From contig NC_049916.1 in assembly GCF_001411555.2 (NCBI RefSeq), forward strand, positions 24,818,558-24,882,557: 64,000 nucleotides of DNA, written 5' to 3'. Source of the stretch: Juglans regia. Lineage: Eukaryota; Streptophyta; Magnoliopsida; Fagales; Juglandaceae. Positions within the stretch are counted from its first letter, which is position 1; each line of letters begins with the position of its first letter. The notes beneath the pieces are model-generated. The model did no database searches. It was not told the DNA's origin and saw nothing but the letters and a program-made list of their open reading frames with translations. Of the stretch, positions 45,154 through 58,000 are shown in pieces. A program made the translations under genes and the position numbers.

Positions 45154-48100
45154 TCATTTCGTCAGGGCTGTTGTTTTACAAACGGGGCACAAATTCTTCT
45201 GCATCAGCCATTGTTTTATACAGTCAGCATGAAAATTATGGCCGCATTCCAGAGTTCCAAGATCATCTCCCTCATTGTATTCCTCCTGCATATGAATAAA
45301 CAATAATTCAGAAAGAGAGGAAAACTGGTCATTTGGGCAAAGAGAAGAAAACAAGCAGCGCAAACCCGAATCAGGTACGTCATTTACCTGACAGATACAG
45401 CATGGTTCTGCATCAAGCTGAGACCCCACTGCAATTGAACATTTCCGTTGTCTCAATCGATTTAAAATTGTTTCTTCACTCAATCCCGTGCTAACATTAC
45501 CAATGCGCTCTTCCAGAGCCAATAACTCCTATAATTCAAAATAAATGTTGTAGTACTTAAACAATGACTAACATAAACAGGTAAATAAAAAGTATAGTTC
45601 AATTTATTGTATACTTTACCTCATAAGACATGTTGTCAACATCTAGTCGCATATCCCTATACCGATCATGAATATCAGCCACCCCCAAAAACACAGACTG
45701 ATCAAGGATCATAACATCCTGATAAAAAGGCGGAGTCACATGTCAGAAAAGCATCCATTTGCCACCATCAGTGGATCACAAATGAAATAAGAGTATATTC
45801 ATGCAAGGCTGTTTAAGTCAGCAAAAATGTCTTTCTCCTAGGCTTTTCTAGCATTCTCTTGATAAGTGTGGTTGGTGAGTAGACACCGTTAAGGTAGAAA
45901 CCCAACCTCAAGTCGCAAGCTCTCGCCCCTACGCATGAGACCCAAGACATTGCGAATCTGCTTCAAAAAATAACAAAGTTTCAGATGAACACTTGCTTGC
46001 CAAGATGACTTGAAAATTGAAATCAAAGAGTACTAATTTACATAAAACCAGTGTAACTGCTACAAATGTTGTAAAAAATAAAAGCCGAAATGGGAAAAAA
46101 ATACCCGATTAGATTTTTCACTTCTACTTTTCAGCTTGAACAAACATCCAATCAACAAACTTAACTGAAGTAACTGCATGTGAGAACATTCAGAAAGCCA
46201 GACTGTTACTATTCACCAGAACAGTATGTCATAAAGTAGCAGTCAAGCTCAGGATTTTTTTTACTAGAAAAGTCTCCGTGTTTCTAGGATGAATATTGTC
46301 AAAGATCTGCTTGCTTGAATGCAACAGGAATTATTTATGAAATGCACTTTTGGAAATCAACATAATGTAGCTATAGGAAAATTGAAATCACAATTTTTGC
46401 TAGAGATGAAGTTATTCAATGGTTGAGTTTATTGATGTAAAGCATAGATTCACCAGCCATCTAAACAACTCTCACAGTTATTAAAAGCATGCAAGACCCA
46501 TATGACCGTAATTGATGAAACACAAATCCACATATTTGATGACTTTTGCTATAGTCACTAATCACGAGATGATGTGCCATCTCAACCATTTAATATAAAA
46601 CAAACTTTTCTCTTATTACTTATCAAAACATAAAAAATAAAACTGGGTTTGACACTAGATGCTTCACATGAAAGAGTCCAAATATTTAAATTTAAAAAGC
46701 AAACGTCATATGTAAAATGAGTTCTCAAACATACCTCGGATACAAGTCTGCTACTTCCTTCACTGGCTGCAGCAGATGTTCGCAATAAATAGGGGATTCC
46801 AAGACCACCATCACCTTGTCTCTCTACCCACAATGCTGACCTTGGGTGTGACTGAGCATGGCCTGGGTTACCAGGTCCAGATGAAAAACCAATTTCTTGT
46901 GACGGAACAGGACCCGAACCCAGTGGGGAATAATTATTCCTCTGGCCTCCAGATTCAGAGCCAGCAGAAGACATCAATGACCGGCGAACATATTCAGAAA
47001 ATCTTCGTTGGAATTGTGGGGGACTATGTTGAGGAGCTAAAGTAGGAGCATATGATGGATGGACACCTGAACTGGGAACAGGTCGAGATGTAGAGGCAAC
47101 ATTTCCAGGAATACTCACATTTCCACTAGTTGAACCCCTATTTGCTGGGTTTCGAACCAAGTTTCTCAGTTCGATAGCAGGCATAAACAAAGGATGTTCC
47201 GAAAGGTTTCTTGTCATGCTTCTTGAGCCCATTTCTTCATGTGGCACATAATCTCTATCTCCAGAAACCATAGAGCTTGTGATATTGCCAGCTCCCAAGC
47301 TAGGTCCTCCATTCCACCTGTAACCTTGCACGTTTCGCGGCAATGTAGGAACATGGACCAAAACCGGTTGACTTTGAGGAGTCATACGATCAGAAGCAGG
47401 TGTTGACCGCAAGTCCAAAGAATAACCAACTGGAAGAAGTCTTGGTGACAGCAGGGAAGATGAAATACTAGAATGCCTAACAGCATTGTCTGTAGAGATT
47501 AAAGTAGGGGCAATAGACTCTTGTTGATTTGAAGGATTTATCCTTAAACGGGTATTTCTATGGAAGCTTCCTGCCAAACTTAGATCAGGAATGAAATCAG
47601 AAGCTACTTCCATTGTGCCTAGCCCGAATCTTGGGTTCACCTGTTCGGGTGTAGCAGATACACCTAAACTGCTGCTCAAATTAAAGCGAGCAGGCACAGC
47701 AGACCATGCACTATTTTCAGAAGGGTGAAAGTAGCTAGAACTTCCAGAAACAGAAGACTGTCCAGCATTTGCTTCAAGAGCTTTTCTTTTACAGGGGACA
47801 CGGCGACCCTCCATTGAACAGCCTGGTCCGCCATCATTCTCGGTCACTAAAACTCCACTGGGTCTGGAAGGAAGTACATGATGATCAGAACTACTTGCAG
47901 GTGGAATGCACCGATTTTCAGATCTGATAGACTTGTGTATGTTAGGGCATCCCATGGCTTGACTATTATCACCACCATGACCAATTGGATCTGTGTTTAA
48001 GTTGAGATTCTGAGTATGCACATTAGAATTGGAACTTTGTGCAAACATAGGGTTTCCATTTGTATTAGATGGTTCACAGTTCCATTCTTCCAACCTTGGA

Positions 48101-48222
48101 CCAGCTGCAGGACAAGCACTTCCTGAAGATGACCATCCAAATTCTGCTTTCCGCTCATCACACCTGACCTCATTCTGGGAATTGCTAGAACTAGGCTCAC
48201 CCAAGCTCCATTCATTCGACAT
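45154..48222 (-). CDS. RING-H2 E3 ubiquitin ligase, RHG1A/MBR type
   Basis: Five exons on the minus strand join in frame: 48222-46735, 45957-45907, 45718-45620, 45528-45388, 45285-45154, all GT-AG and phase 0, giving 636 residues. The long N-terminal exon is Ser/Pro/Asn-rich and disordered (EWSLGEPSSSN, CSMEGRRVPCKRKALEANAG). The next exons give IRNVLGLMRRGESLRLE and DVMILDQSVFLGVADIHDRY, typical of this family. The last two form the RING-H2 finger (CCICQ, then C-G-H-N-F-H-A-D-C, then CPVC near the C-terminus). The finger would recruit E2 enzymes and place ubiquitin on targets; relatives include MBR1/MBR2, which act on Mediator MED25. Start 48222 is chosen because the usual upstream start (about 48427) is cut off by a frameshift and a stop. 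Confidence 0.85.
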
Positions 48223-48427
48223 CTGCTGCTGACAGTTAGCAGAATTTAGGTATGCAGCCTTTGTAAACCCAGGTGATGGTATATGGTCTGGTATTCAGTT
48301 TCCAGCAGGATCTCGCATATTATTCCAGCATATATGCTGATCTTTGGAAGCATTACTAGGAGTAGATCCACAATCAAATTTCCAAGGTTTTAGGAAAACC
48401 ACCAAGTTTACCCCTTTGCCCTTGCAT
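48223..48427 (-). pseudogene. decayed N-terminal extension of the RING gene (now an upstream ORF)
   Basis: From 48427 the frame reads MQGQRGKLGGFPKTLEI, matching the family's normal N-terminus, then stops at about 48376. One extra A in an AAA run causes the shift. The following sequence (CGSTPSNASKDQHICWNN) again fits the family in the downstream frame, with a further in-frame TGA at 48297-48295 before the Met at 48222. The result is a 17-codon upstream ORF and a protein lacking about 68 residues. Confidence 0.7.
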
Positions 48428-48429
48428 TA

Positions 48430-50256
48430 GGCTAATAACAACTTTGTTACAAGTAAAAATCTTGAAGAAATCTCCAACAGAGATGGTAAGCCAAGTACAC
48501 TTTTGGTACACCTGATACAATACAGCAACAATTATCATTAGATTCGGAAGTCAGTAAACTCTAAACCAACTTATCAATAAAACACTAGGCAGTGGTGAAG
48601 GGAGTAGAAAATTATTATATGAATGTATTCCATTGGAAAGTGCAGCCAACTTGACCTAAAGGCAAAGTGCAGGTTAAGCTTAGATTCATGATCTTGCCAT
48701 GAACAAGTCATATCTTGTTTCATTTCATTAAATTCTGGCAGGTTAAATTGGAATGTGGGTAGAGTGATCATAGGGTCATGAAAATGCCCTTCATTCGGTC
48801 TTCATAAAAGTCTCATGCACTGGAGTCTTATGCATGGAGTAGTCAATTGGTCGGCATTGCCATTCAACAGAATCTTGGAACTCAATTCCTAGAATTTCTT
48901 TTGCACTAGTTATTTGTTGCTCCACTGCCCAGTGTATGTTGTAAATTAGAACCATTTAAAATCTGTAGAAGCACGATATTCTGAACTTGCAGTTGTTTTC
49001 AGCCATTGTAGGCCCATCAGATGGAGTAACAGATTTTGAAGTATATAAAGTACTTCTAAGCCACCTATGAAAGGCTATGATTCTTTCGAGAAAGTGAAAA
49101 CTTTGGCAGCATTGGAAGACTTTCTTAAAACTGGAGTATACGAGAAGATCCCTATCTCTATTTAATACTAAACGAATAGAAATCCAGGACCCAGCGTTAC
49201 ATTCACCATGATGCTAGATTTAAAGGTGTCGTGAAGTTTCTCAGATACTTAGAAACTTCAAGAATGAAGCAAGCCTTGTGCCACAGAAAATAGCCAAAAT
49301 ACACAAACATAAAGAAAGATTGAGAATTGACACTTTGTATTACTTGACTCATGAAGGGTGTTAGATCATCCAAACATCAGCTGCTATTCCATTGATCAAC
49401 ATAATATTATCAAAGCAACAGTAGTTGCATAGCAACAAGAAACAAAGTAACAGTTTGCAGAAGCAGAACGCAATGGCCAATGAAGCCACCAGAGGCGGAA
49501 TAAAATAGCCCGCTTAATCTTTTACAATATTGCAGCCACGAATAAGCATTAAACTCAATGGGCAAAAAGAAGTTAGGTCAACCAGGCATCATTAGCTTCA
49601 GGACTCGTAAGATATACATGCAGTTCCGAAAATCACAATCCCAACTACCCCAAAGCCTCTACTTGCAGGGTAAATAATCATGAAACAGCCAAACTGGACA
49701 ACATTTCAACAAATAAATTCATTAGTAACGTATAACCCTGCACCCACCAGGGCAAAGATCTAGTCCAGCAAAGCAATCATGCGAAAGTTGGACGATTTTA
49801 AACTGGCAACAACAAAACAAGCACCAAAAAAAAAAAAAAAAAAAAACTTTCTTAATATGCTTAAGTTTCTACCTTTTTCCGTGGAACTTACCACGGAATC
49901 AATATCCTGCAAAGAAAATCAATACAGAGGGGGAGGGAGTTATAAAAAAAAGACGGTCAAATTGGGATTGAGAGGCTATGAGCGCTAATATCTTCGCTAA
50001 TAGCTCTATCAAAATGATTTTTAAAAAATCAAAAACAGATATATACAAAACCCAGCTGCGTATGGAGTTCAAATAGCAGAAAACAAACTAACCCACAATT
50101 TCCAAAAGAATTTAGCTTCACGAATAAAACTCAAAAGAAAAGGAGAGAGATACGACGGAAATTTCTAACAGAATAATCAAAATCCGATCTTATCGCCAAC
50201 CGATCAATCAAAAAAGGTCAACTAAAAAAAAAAAGATAAATCCAGAGAAACTTACC
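48430..50256 (-). other. 5' leader intron(s) of the RING gene
   Basis: A likely leader exon ends at about 50257 with the donor GTAAGTTTC (minus strand). An acceptor-like TTGTATCAG lies near 48513. A possible 15-nt exon lies at 49893-49907 between TTTTCTTTGCAG and GTAAGTTCC. The interval has A runs (49826-49846) and no coding frame. Splicing is inferred from sequence only. Confidence 0.4.
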
Positions 50257-50590
50257 GAGCAGATGGATCTATACGAGAAACCTGAGCCAGGAAACAAAGA
50301 ACTAGCCCAGACAAGGTGATCAAAGAAAGCTGTATTTATGTTCACGTTTTCAGGAGAGAAAATAAAGAAACCAAGAAAGAAAGAGAAGAGGCGAGGCGAG
50401 AAAACCAAACCCAAGATGATGCAGAAATGGGAGGAAGGGAGAGAGCCTTTGGCGAAGGATTTGAGAGGAAGAAATAAAAATGAATGGAAACAGAAAGAGA
50501 GAGAGATTAAAGACGACAATAATCTTCAATGTACGAAACAACACAAAAGAAAGAGAAAGAAGAGTAGTAGTAATATTGGTCCTAAATCGA
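50257..50590 (-). promoter_or_regulatory. probable 5' leader exon and promoter-proximal DNA of the RING gene
   Basis: Read on the minus strand it is rich in CT repeats (tctctctcttt, tttctttctt), as in many plant 5' leaders, and ends at a good donor. The transcription start cannot be fixed. Confidence 0.4.
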
Positions 50591-51839
50591 GCAATTTCTC
50601 ATTCTAGAATTGCATAAAATATTAAAAATAAAAATTTTAAAAAATAAAATAAAAGCAAATGAACAATTGGCAGAAGTAAAAAAATTAATATTTTCACCAC
50701 TGTTTGGCTGTTTCAACAATAATTTGCTCTTAAACAAGAAACTACTTGAACTAATTTATGATAAATTCAATCCGAATCCTTTCTAATTTCTTGACAAAAT
50801 GAGATGGTTTCGGACAAGAAAGAGAAATTAATATAGCATTAAATATTAATATTCATGTAAAATTCATTGTCCTAAAATCCTTTACAGCACGTTATAAGGT
50901 TATATATACTATAATTCTATCATACAATTAAAAATAATCTCAATTCCATCAAACTAGATTTTAGGGTTCCCTTTGGTATATAATATTTGTCTGTCGAGTT
51001 ATTTTATTCTTAAACTGATGTAGAGTATACTATACACATAACTTTTTTTTCTCAGCTACTATACACATAACTTAAATAGTAAAATTTAATTTGTAAAATT
51101 TAAATTTCAAAATTTTTTAATTATTATTCATTATTTTACAAAATTTCTGAGATCACCTTACTATCTTAACGCAACCTAAGTATGTTATCCACACCCGCTT
51201 ATAAATAGAATATATCTTGTATGCATCATAGACAAAAATAAAAGAACTGCCTCCCAACGCCAGCCCCCACCTTGTCTTTAACTCAACGTGTTAGATGTTG
51301 CTATTTGTTGTTGTCAAGTGTTCATTTTTTGTTTCCATCTTCTTCACGCCAAGCATCTGTCCCTCCCTCCTCTTCCCTGCCTTCCAACCTCCTCAGTCCC
51401 CATCACATGCCTCCCCTCTTTCCTCTGCCTTGCCTCCCTCCTTCGCTCAACTGACTTTGAGCTGTGACCAAAACCAAACGCATCACACAGATAATATAGA
51501 TCGGACCCCCGAATTGTTCTTCATCCAAATCAGGAAAATTTTCAGATTTTTTGAAGTGTGAACTCAAAAGGGTGCATGGTGTAGTTTTTGATTGACCACG
51601 CATTAGAAGGCTTTGGTTGCAATCAGTGGTTGGAAAAATTAAAACCTTTGACTATTATGTAGGGTATGGTTTTCAGGGGTTGGATTATCAAAAATTTTGG
51701 GTAAGGTTGGTGACTTGGTGCTCATGTTTTTTATGCTTGCAGTCTGGCACAAAAAGCTGCTGACATTGTCTAACTTTGCTTAAGACAGGTGTGAATACAT
51801 AGACCTAGTGAGTATTTGTTCAGGTTCTGCCCCCCCTAA
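50591..51839. other. intergenic region between divergently transcribed genes
   Basis: AT-rich to about 51240, then mixed pyrimidine-rich sequence. No gene seen. Confidence 0.5.
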
Positions 51840-52278
51840 CTCTATGAGAAAAGCTTGTTGCAAGCGCCTTATGCAGTCGGCGAGCAAACGCGGCTTACGT
51901 GGCAAGGCAAAAACAAAACGGTTCGTTTTGTTTTTAATCATCCACATCATTTTACTCGCCTCAGTGTCCCGACTCCTCTCTTGAATCACTTGTATCTTCC
52001 TCCCCAGTTTCCATCTCTTCTCTCGTTCGCAGAGAGTCTCAGTTTCCCTCAAATCCCTCTCGAGAATCTGTCTTTCTTCCGCACGAACCTTCCTTCCTCG
52101 ACTCCGTCGGCGCGAAGCAGCAGCTTGGACTCAGCGTCCCTCCCCCTTTGGGACTCAGCGGCGGGTTAGGGTTCATCTCCCTCAGAACCGTTTCCACCAC
52201 GGCGTCTCGTCGAAAGCATCTTCCGAAGATCTAAAGGAAAATCTAAAGGAAGGTTCGTTATGGTCAGTTTCCCTATCT
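51840..52278 (+). promoter_or_regulatory. probable 5' leader region of the GRF zinc-finger gene
   Basis: 52000-52250 is CT-rich with tcctccccag and tctcccctc-type strings and then turns into teloboxes. A short ATG frame at 52259 does not continue. A leader exon spliced to 53620 is plausible but unproven. Confidence 0.35.
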
Positions 52279-52470
52279 CAAACCCTAACCCGCCCCAAAT
52301 CATTCTCATCCCCAAACCCTAACCCGACCCAATCATTCTCATCCCCAAACCCTAACCCACCGAAGATCCTGTTCATCCCGAAACCCTAGCCCTAGCCCGC
52401 CCCAATCCCGTTCATCCCGAAACCCTAATCCTAGCCCGCCCCTTCCTATTCATCTCGAAACCTAACCCTT
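52279..52470 (+). repeat. array of six telobox-containing units
   Basis: The plant telobox aaaccctaa or a close variant occurs near 52279, 52313, 52346, 52381, 52420 and 52458, each in a 34-39-bp unit sharing ttc/ctcatccc before it. Teloboxes are frequent near starts of plant housekeeping genes. Confidence 0.8.
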
Positions 52471-52480
52471 CCGATAATAT

Positions 52481-53030
52481 TGTTAGGTCAGAGGTAATAT
52501 TGATATTGAATTTATTATTTATTGTCGAATCTTTGATAGGGCAGATTGTGGATTTACTCTGTGAAGTTGTTCTTTAGTTTATTTGAACAAGTATGAGATT
52601 CTGATACTTCCTATGGTAATTGTTAGGTCAGAGGTAAAATTAGACACTTGAATTTATTATTTGTTGTCGAATCTTTGATGGGGCAGATTGTGGATTTACT
52701 CTGTGAAGTTGTTCTTTAGTTTATTTGAACAAGTATGAGATTATGATATTCCTATGGTAATTGTTAGGTCAGAGGTAAAATTAGACACTTGAATTTATTA
52801 TTTGTTGTCGAATTTTTGATGGGGCAGATTGTGGATTTACTCTGTGAAGTTGTTCTTTAGTTTATTTGAACAAGTATGAGATTATGATATTCCTATGGTA
52901 ATTGTTAGGTCAGAGGTAAAATTTCTACACTTGAATTTATTATTTGTTGTTGAATTTTTGATGGGGCAGATTGTGGATTTACACTGTCAAGTTGTTCTCT
53001 ACTTTATTGTTTTTGAACAAGTATGAGGTA
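52481..53030 (+). repeat. four tandem copies of a 141-bp unit
   Basis: tgttaggtcagaggta starts copies at 52481, 52621, 52762 and 52903, a 140-141-bp period. Copies 2 and 3 are nearly identical. A decayed fifth unit may start near 53157. Confidence 0.92.
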
Positions 53031-53619
53031 ATATTGAGAGGTAAGGTGATTTATTGAGAGGTAATATTGAACAAGTATGAGATTACTTATCAAAAAAAAA
53101 ATATTGAACAAGTATGAGTTAATCACAGTTTATTGTTTTTGTTCCTATGGTATGGTAATTGCTAGGTCATAAGTAATATAGGGAGATTGAATTTATTTAT
53201 TTATTTATTGTTCTCGAATTTCTCATGGCGTGGATTAATGTGGATTTATTCTTTGACCTAGTTATCGAGTTTATTGTATTTGAACAAGTATGAGACTATT
53301 GTAATGAAGTTATTTTTTGTTTAAAGTGACTATTGTAAGTATGAGACTACTCTGCCTAATGGGGCAGACTATTGCTTCTTGTTCATTAGACTAAGGTAAC
53401 AAGTATGTAGTTACCTTTTGTTGTCCTTCTAATGCTATGGTAGTCTAGGTATAAGCAGAGCAAGCAGGCTGGGACTGTGAAGTTTAATCAGAACTGAACT
53501 TTCTCATGTAAATCCAGTGACATTGGTGGTGGCTCAATAGTACTTAGGTTATGATGCTTTCAGAAATATGTATCTTTTGATATGTGTGCCTTTCCACTGT
53601 GCTTATGGTTTATGTTAGA
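53031..53619. other. spacer before the GRF gene
   Basis: Contains degenerate pieces of the 141-bp unit (gaacaagtatgag recurs) and no other feature. Confidence 0.5.
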
Positions 53620-54171
53620 ATGTCGTCATCAACTCTGTCTTCTTCATCCTCTGGTAAACGTACTTGTCAATCATTGTGCTTTTGCGATCTTCAAGCTACA
53701 TTGAGATACTCAAATACTCCCAGAAATCCAAGACGACCATTCTTTGGGTGTCCAAATTACAACACGAAGGTAACATGTTTATATATGTTTAATAAATTGA
53801 TTAATATTAAAAACATCTAACATTTTTTTATATATGTTTGCAAGGGATTACCTTATTGCAAGTTTTTCAAATGGGCAGATGGTGATCAATACATGCAGCT
53901 GGAATTACAAGAAAGAAAAAATGAACTATTAAGGAAGGAGAAAGAGGTCGATGAGAGACTTCGCGATATTGAGAAGAGGGAGATTAAGCTCCGTAAGAGG
54001 GAGGATGAGATTGAGAAGAGAGAGATGGTGCAAGATGGTCGAGATGAGGAATTTTTGAAGAAGGAGTTGATGCTCTTTGAGAAAGAAGCTGGACTAACAC
54101 GTTCACGCACGCTTCTCCGGTTGTCTTGGGCTGTTGTAGTTGTTGTTTGTTGTTGCTTAGTGACTTGGTAG
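53620..54171 (+). CDS. GRF zinc-finger, coiled-coil, tail-anchored protein (At4g04775-like)
   Basis: Exons 53620-53769 and 53845-54171 with a 75-bp GT-AG intron (phase 0) give 158 residues. Residues 1-15 are Ser-rich. Residues about 20-62 form a GRF-type zinc finger: CFCDLQATLRYSNTPRNPRR, FFGCPNY, then after the intron YCKFFKWAD. Residues about 68-125 form a highly charged coiled coil (ERKNELLRKEKEVDERLRDI). The last 20 residues are hydrophobic (LSWAVVVVVCCCLVTW), a likely C-terminal membrane anchor. This architecture is common in a large plant family of unknown role, typified by At4g04775. Start 53620 is the first Met giving the Ser-rich leader. The gene looks intact. Confidence 0.82.
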
Positions 54172-54221
54172 TGGTTGTTTGTTGTTGCTTAGTGACTTGG
54201 TAGTGGTTGTTTGTTGTTGCT
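54143..54221 (+). repeat. 32-bp tandem repeat across the GRF stop codon
   Basis: The unit tgtttgttgttgcttagtga plus cttggtagtggt occurs twice and a third partial copy follows. The first copy encodes the last residues and the stop codon. Confidence 0.85.
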
Positions 54222-55069
54222 TAGTTTGAAGGTGTAATTTAAGTGTTAGAAGTCATTTTGGTTGTTTAGTCCAAGTGCGATATAATAGCTATGTAAATTC
54301 AGATTCTGATTTGCCTCTGTTGGTTAAATTGTTGTAAAATACTTGCTGTAAAATACTTGCTTAAATTGGAGTAAAATAGCAGTTTTGGTCAAATCAGGTC
54401 CACCAATCAGGTCTTCCGGTAGTGCTGTGTTATTGTTAGTCTGTTTTCTGTTTCTCTTATTTTATACCATTATGTTCAAAACAGAAAGTTATACCTGAAC
54501 CAGACATCAAGAAACAGAAACTGTTTCGGGCTGCAAATACAAAAAACAAACCCGCATCTAATTATTACAATAACACTTATAAATCCAAACAATATCATAA
54601 CATAATCGGTGAATAGGCTCTTCTCAACATCATGCAACTTGTATGCAGTAACAATTATGCACAAAACTCTTAATTCGGATGCAAAAAGCCTCACGTGAGG
54701 CAATACTCAAAACACTTAAATTCTTTTTACCAATACCTAAACATAGTCATTTTGGTTCTCAGGTTACCAAAACACTAAATGAGAATAATGTTTCCAATAT
54801 TACAAAAATGAAAATAATATGACAATGACAAACATGAGAATAATGTTTACAATTTCACCAAAATAAGAATAATGTTTACAATATCACCAAAATTCCAATA
54901 ATGTTTAGAATATCACCAAAATGACATTCACTAATTCTACATGACTACTCCTGGAACATTCACTAATTCTTCTACCATTAGCACCATATCCCAACACTTT
55001 TCTCTAATAACATTTACTAATTCTACATTTACACACTCTTACACAAAAATGGCCATTTGCTCATATCAA
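54222..55069. other. spacer between convergent GRF and FAR1-related genes
   Basis: Probably the two 3' untranslated regions. A run of related phrases (aataatgtttacaatatcaccaaaat and variants) repeats at 54780-54920. No gene. Confidence 0.55.
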
Positions 55070-58000
55070 TTAATCCAGTTGTGATCTATCCAATCCATGA
55101 TTCTCAGGTTGCGATCCATCGAACCCATGCTCCACCGGTTGTGATCCATCCAACCCATGCCCCACCGGTTGTGATCCATCCAACCCAAACTGTATCTGTA
55201 AAGATTTGTAAGCAGCCAAGTAGAAAGAAACTATTAGAAAGTGAAAAGTGTAAAACATGAAATTTTTAAGTGAAAATTTTCAATTATTACACTTTCTTGA
55301 CTTCAGATCACTGTTTCCCGGGGTTGGGTTCCACTATTGTTAAAAATCGAGCTGTCTCGAACAGGCTGTTGATGATTAACAAAATGATATATTATTATTT
55401 TTATTTTTTTTTTGCATTTACTTCTTCCATAGGCAACCAACAACGCACAATATAACAAAATATTTAACAATTAATATACCTGCAGTTCACTAGGACTGGT
55501 GATATCTACTTCTGATGGGCCAAATAAATTTCTACACGTGTCCGGGAGTGGTGTATCTCCTTCATCTCGCTAATATATACCACAACAACGCACAATATCA
55601 TAAAGCTAATGTACATAACTATGTATATAATATATACCATTAATATTAAAAATATTAAAACATGCACCTGTTTACGTTTCCCTGTGACTGGTGCTTTTTT
55701 CTGTTTGACTTTAACCTTCCGCATTTCTTTCTCCATCCTGGATGCTCTCCTCAGAGATGGAGGTCTTCCTTTCCCTCGCACAACATTTGGACTTAGTACG
55801 GGTTTTGAACTACCAACAGCATTTGTGTCCAGTGTCGTACAACCAGCATTCGAACCTACCAGGGGCGTAGAACTATTAAATATGACATACTAACTATCAA
55901 GCTTTACTTAAAAAAAAAAAACAAAATTGCAAAAATTCAAATATGACATACTAACTATCAAGCTTTACTTTAAAAAAAATATATTAGAAATATTCGCATA
56001 CAAACCTGTTTGAGTCATAGATGGGGGGTGTTGATTCTCACGGTACAAGTCAATCATTGAATATAACTTCTTTTTTGCATCTTCAAACTGCTCATTGGAA
56101 CCCGCTGCATAAGTTATCATCTGATAACATATATTCAGCAAACTTGAATATCTATTCCCATCTGGCCTCTGATCCCCAGCATCATAGCTACTGTGGATTA
56201 ACGTGTATCTCCTCTTAATGTCCTTCCTCCATCGATCTAAAATGTACCGGTCTGGCAATAACTTTATACCATTAGCTTTGAAGATGGCTAAAATATGCCT
56301 ACACAGTATCCCCCTCATCTCGAATAACCCACATGAACACTTTCCATCGCAGTCTTCCACATTGAAGTTCACTGAATACGTAACAAGCTTAGTGAACTCT
56401 TCAACATGAACTTCATCTTCCACCAGATATCTTTTCATTACACCATCCTCACTAAGTAGACACGGATCCATATCGAGCACACCCATTACTTGCTGCTGGA
56501 CTTCCCTAAATTTAGCATTCGTGTACAACTCTTGAAATCTCTTCTCAATTGGAGATCTAGATATACAGGGAATGGTGACGCTAAATGTGTGGAAATCGAC
56601 ATTATTTTCATTCTCAATTTTTTTCCTCAGTGCACTGTCAAATTGGTCGACAAACTCCTTCAAATTTGTCTTCGCATGAACATAACCATCAAAAAAAGCA
56701 TTCATACTTTCACTACGCTGGGTTGTACTCATTCCAGCCCGAAGTGCTCTTTTAAGAATACTGGTACCCAATGCTGACGCTCATCATATAAACTTTTCAA
56801 CCAGACATTCTCATGTAAATCATATGTGTTAAGTAACCCATCCCAACATTTCTCAAACTCCTCAATTGTTTGAGTGTCGTACACACATTTCATTAGGTGA
56901 CTTTTTAGTCCACTTTTGTAGGCAGCATATGACCCAAGCTTCTCGGGAACTTTCTTCAGTATATGCCATAAACAGAATCTATGCCGACTTTCTGGAAAGA
57001 CCTTAGCAATTGCATTTTTCATTGCTCTATCTTGATCAGTATTAATAGCTTTTGGAGGTATACCATCCATACACTGCAACCAGGTCTGGAATAACCATGT
57101 AAAGGTTTCAGTATCTTCACTTGAAATCAACCCCGCTCCCAAAAGAATGGACTGTCCGTGATGGTTTACACCAACAAATGGTGCAAACGACATCCCATAT
57201 CTATTCGTGAGGTATGTGGTGTCGAATGTGACGACATCACCAAAATACTGGTAGGCCGCCCTACTGCGTGGATCTGCCCAAAAACATTCTTTAGCCTCCC
57301 ATCATCACTTAAGTCCATCAATGCAAAAAAACCATTATTCTTGTACTGCATCCTCAAAAAATAATCTCGAAGTGCTCCAGCACCACCTGCACCAAGTTGT
57401 AGATGACGTGCCTTATCTATATAATTGCGACAATCCTTTTCTAAAAATGGGAGGTTCTCGAAACCTCCTGCACCAACGACAAGAGATCCGAAACTCTTAT
57501 TCATCCGGATCCCAGCCAAGTCATTTGTATCTAGGACTCTTTTTACAGTCTCACTCACTTCTCTGTTACAACGAAAGAAACGAGATTTCTTTGGACTGAG
57601 GCCATGATTATGTGTATTATGGACTGTTGTTAACCGCATCTTTCCTTCAACCTTTAAGGCATTAATCCTTGTCTTACAATCCGTCTTTCCTGTCGGGCGT
57701 GGCTTTGCAACGTTCAAACTCTTAATTCGGGCTTTCCCTCCACGGGCACAACCAAGAGTGACATATCTGATACTTTGATCATCTCCCTTCTCACTCCTTT
57801 GTGTCATCACCCCAAACCCGCATTTCTTAGCATAATCCTTATAATAACTATGTAAATCTTCAAAAGAATTGAATTCCATCCCCGACCTTGGCTCCTCAAT
57901 TATATCATCACCATCCGTTTGCACTAATTGTAGTGAACCGGTAGTGCAATCGTCGGTTTCCCGTGATTTGGGTCTATCCTCTTTACTTTCTTCATCAACA

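Noticed and set aside
50208..50607. Overlapping frames of about 100 codons near the RING promoter
   Set aside because: CT/GA-rich leader sequence, with Phe/Ser-rich or Lys/Glu-rich products only.
52481..53030. CRISPR-like regular repeats
   Set aside because: Units are adjacent tandem copies without unique spacers, and the genome is a plant nucleus.
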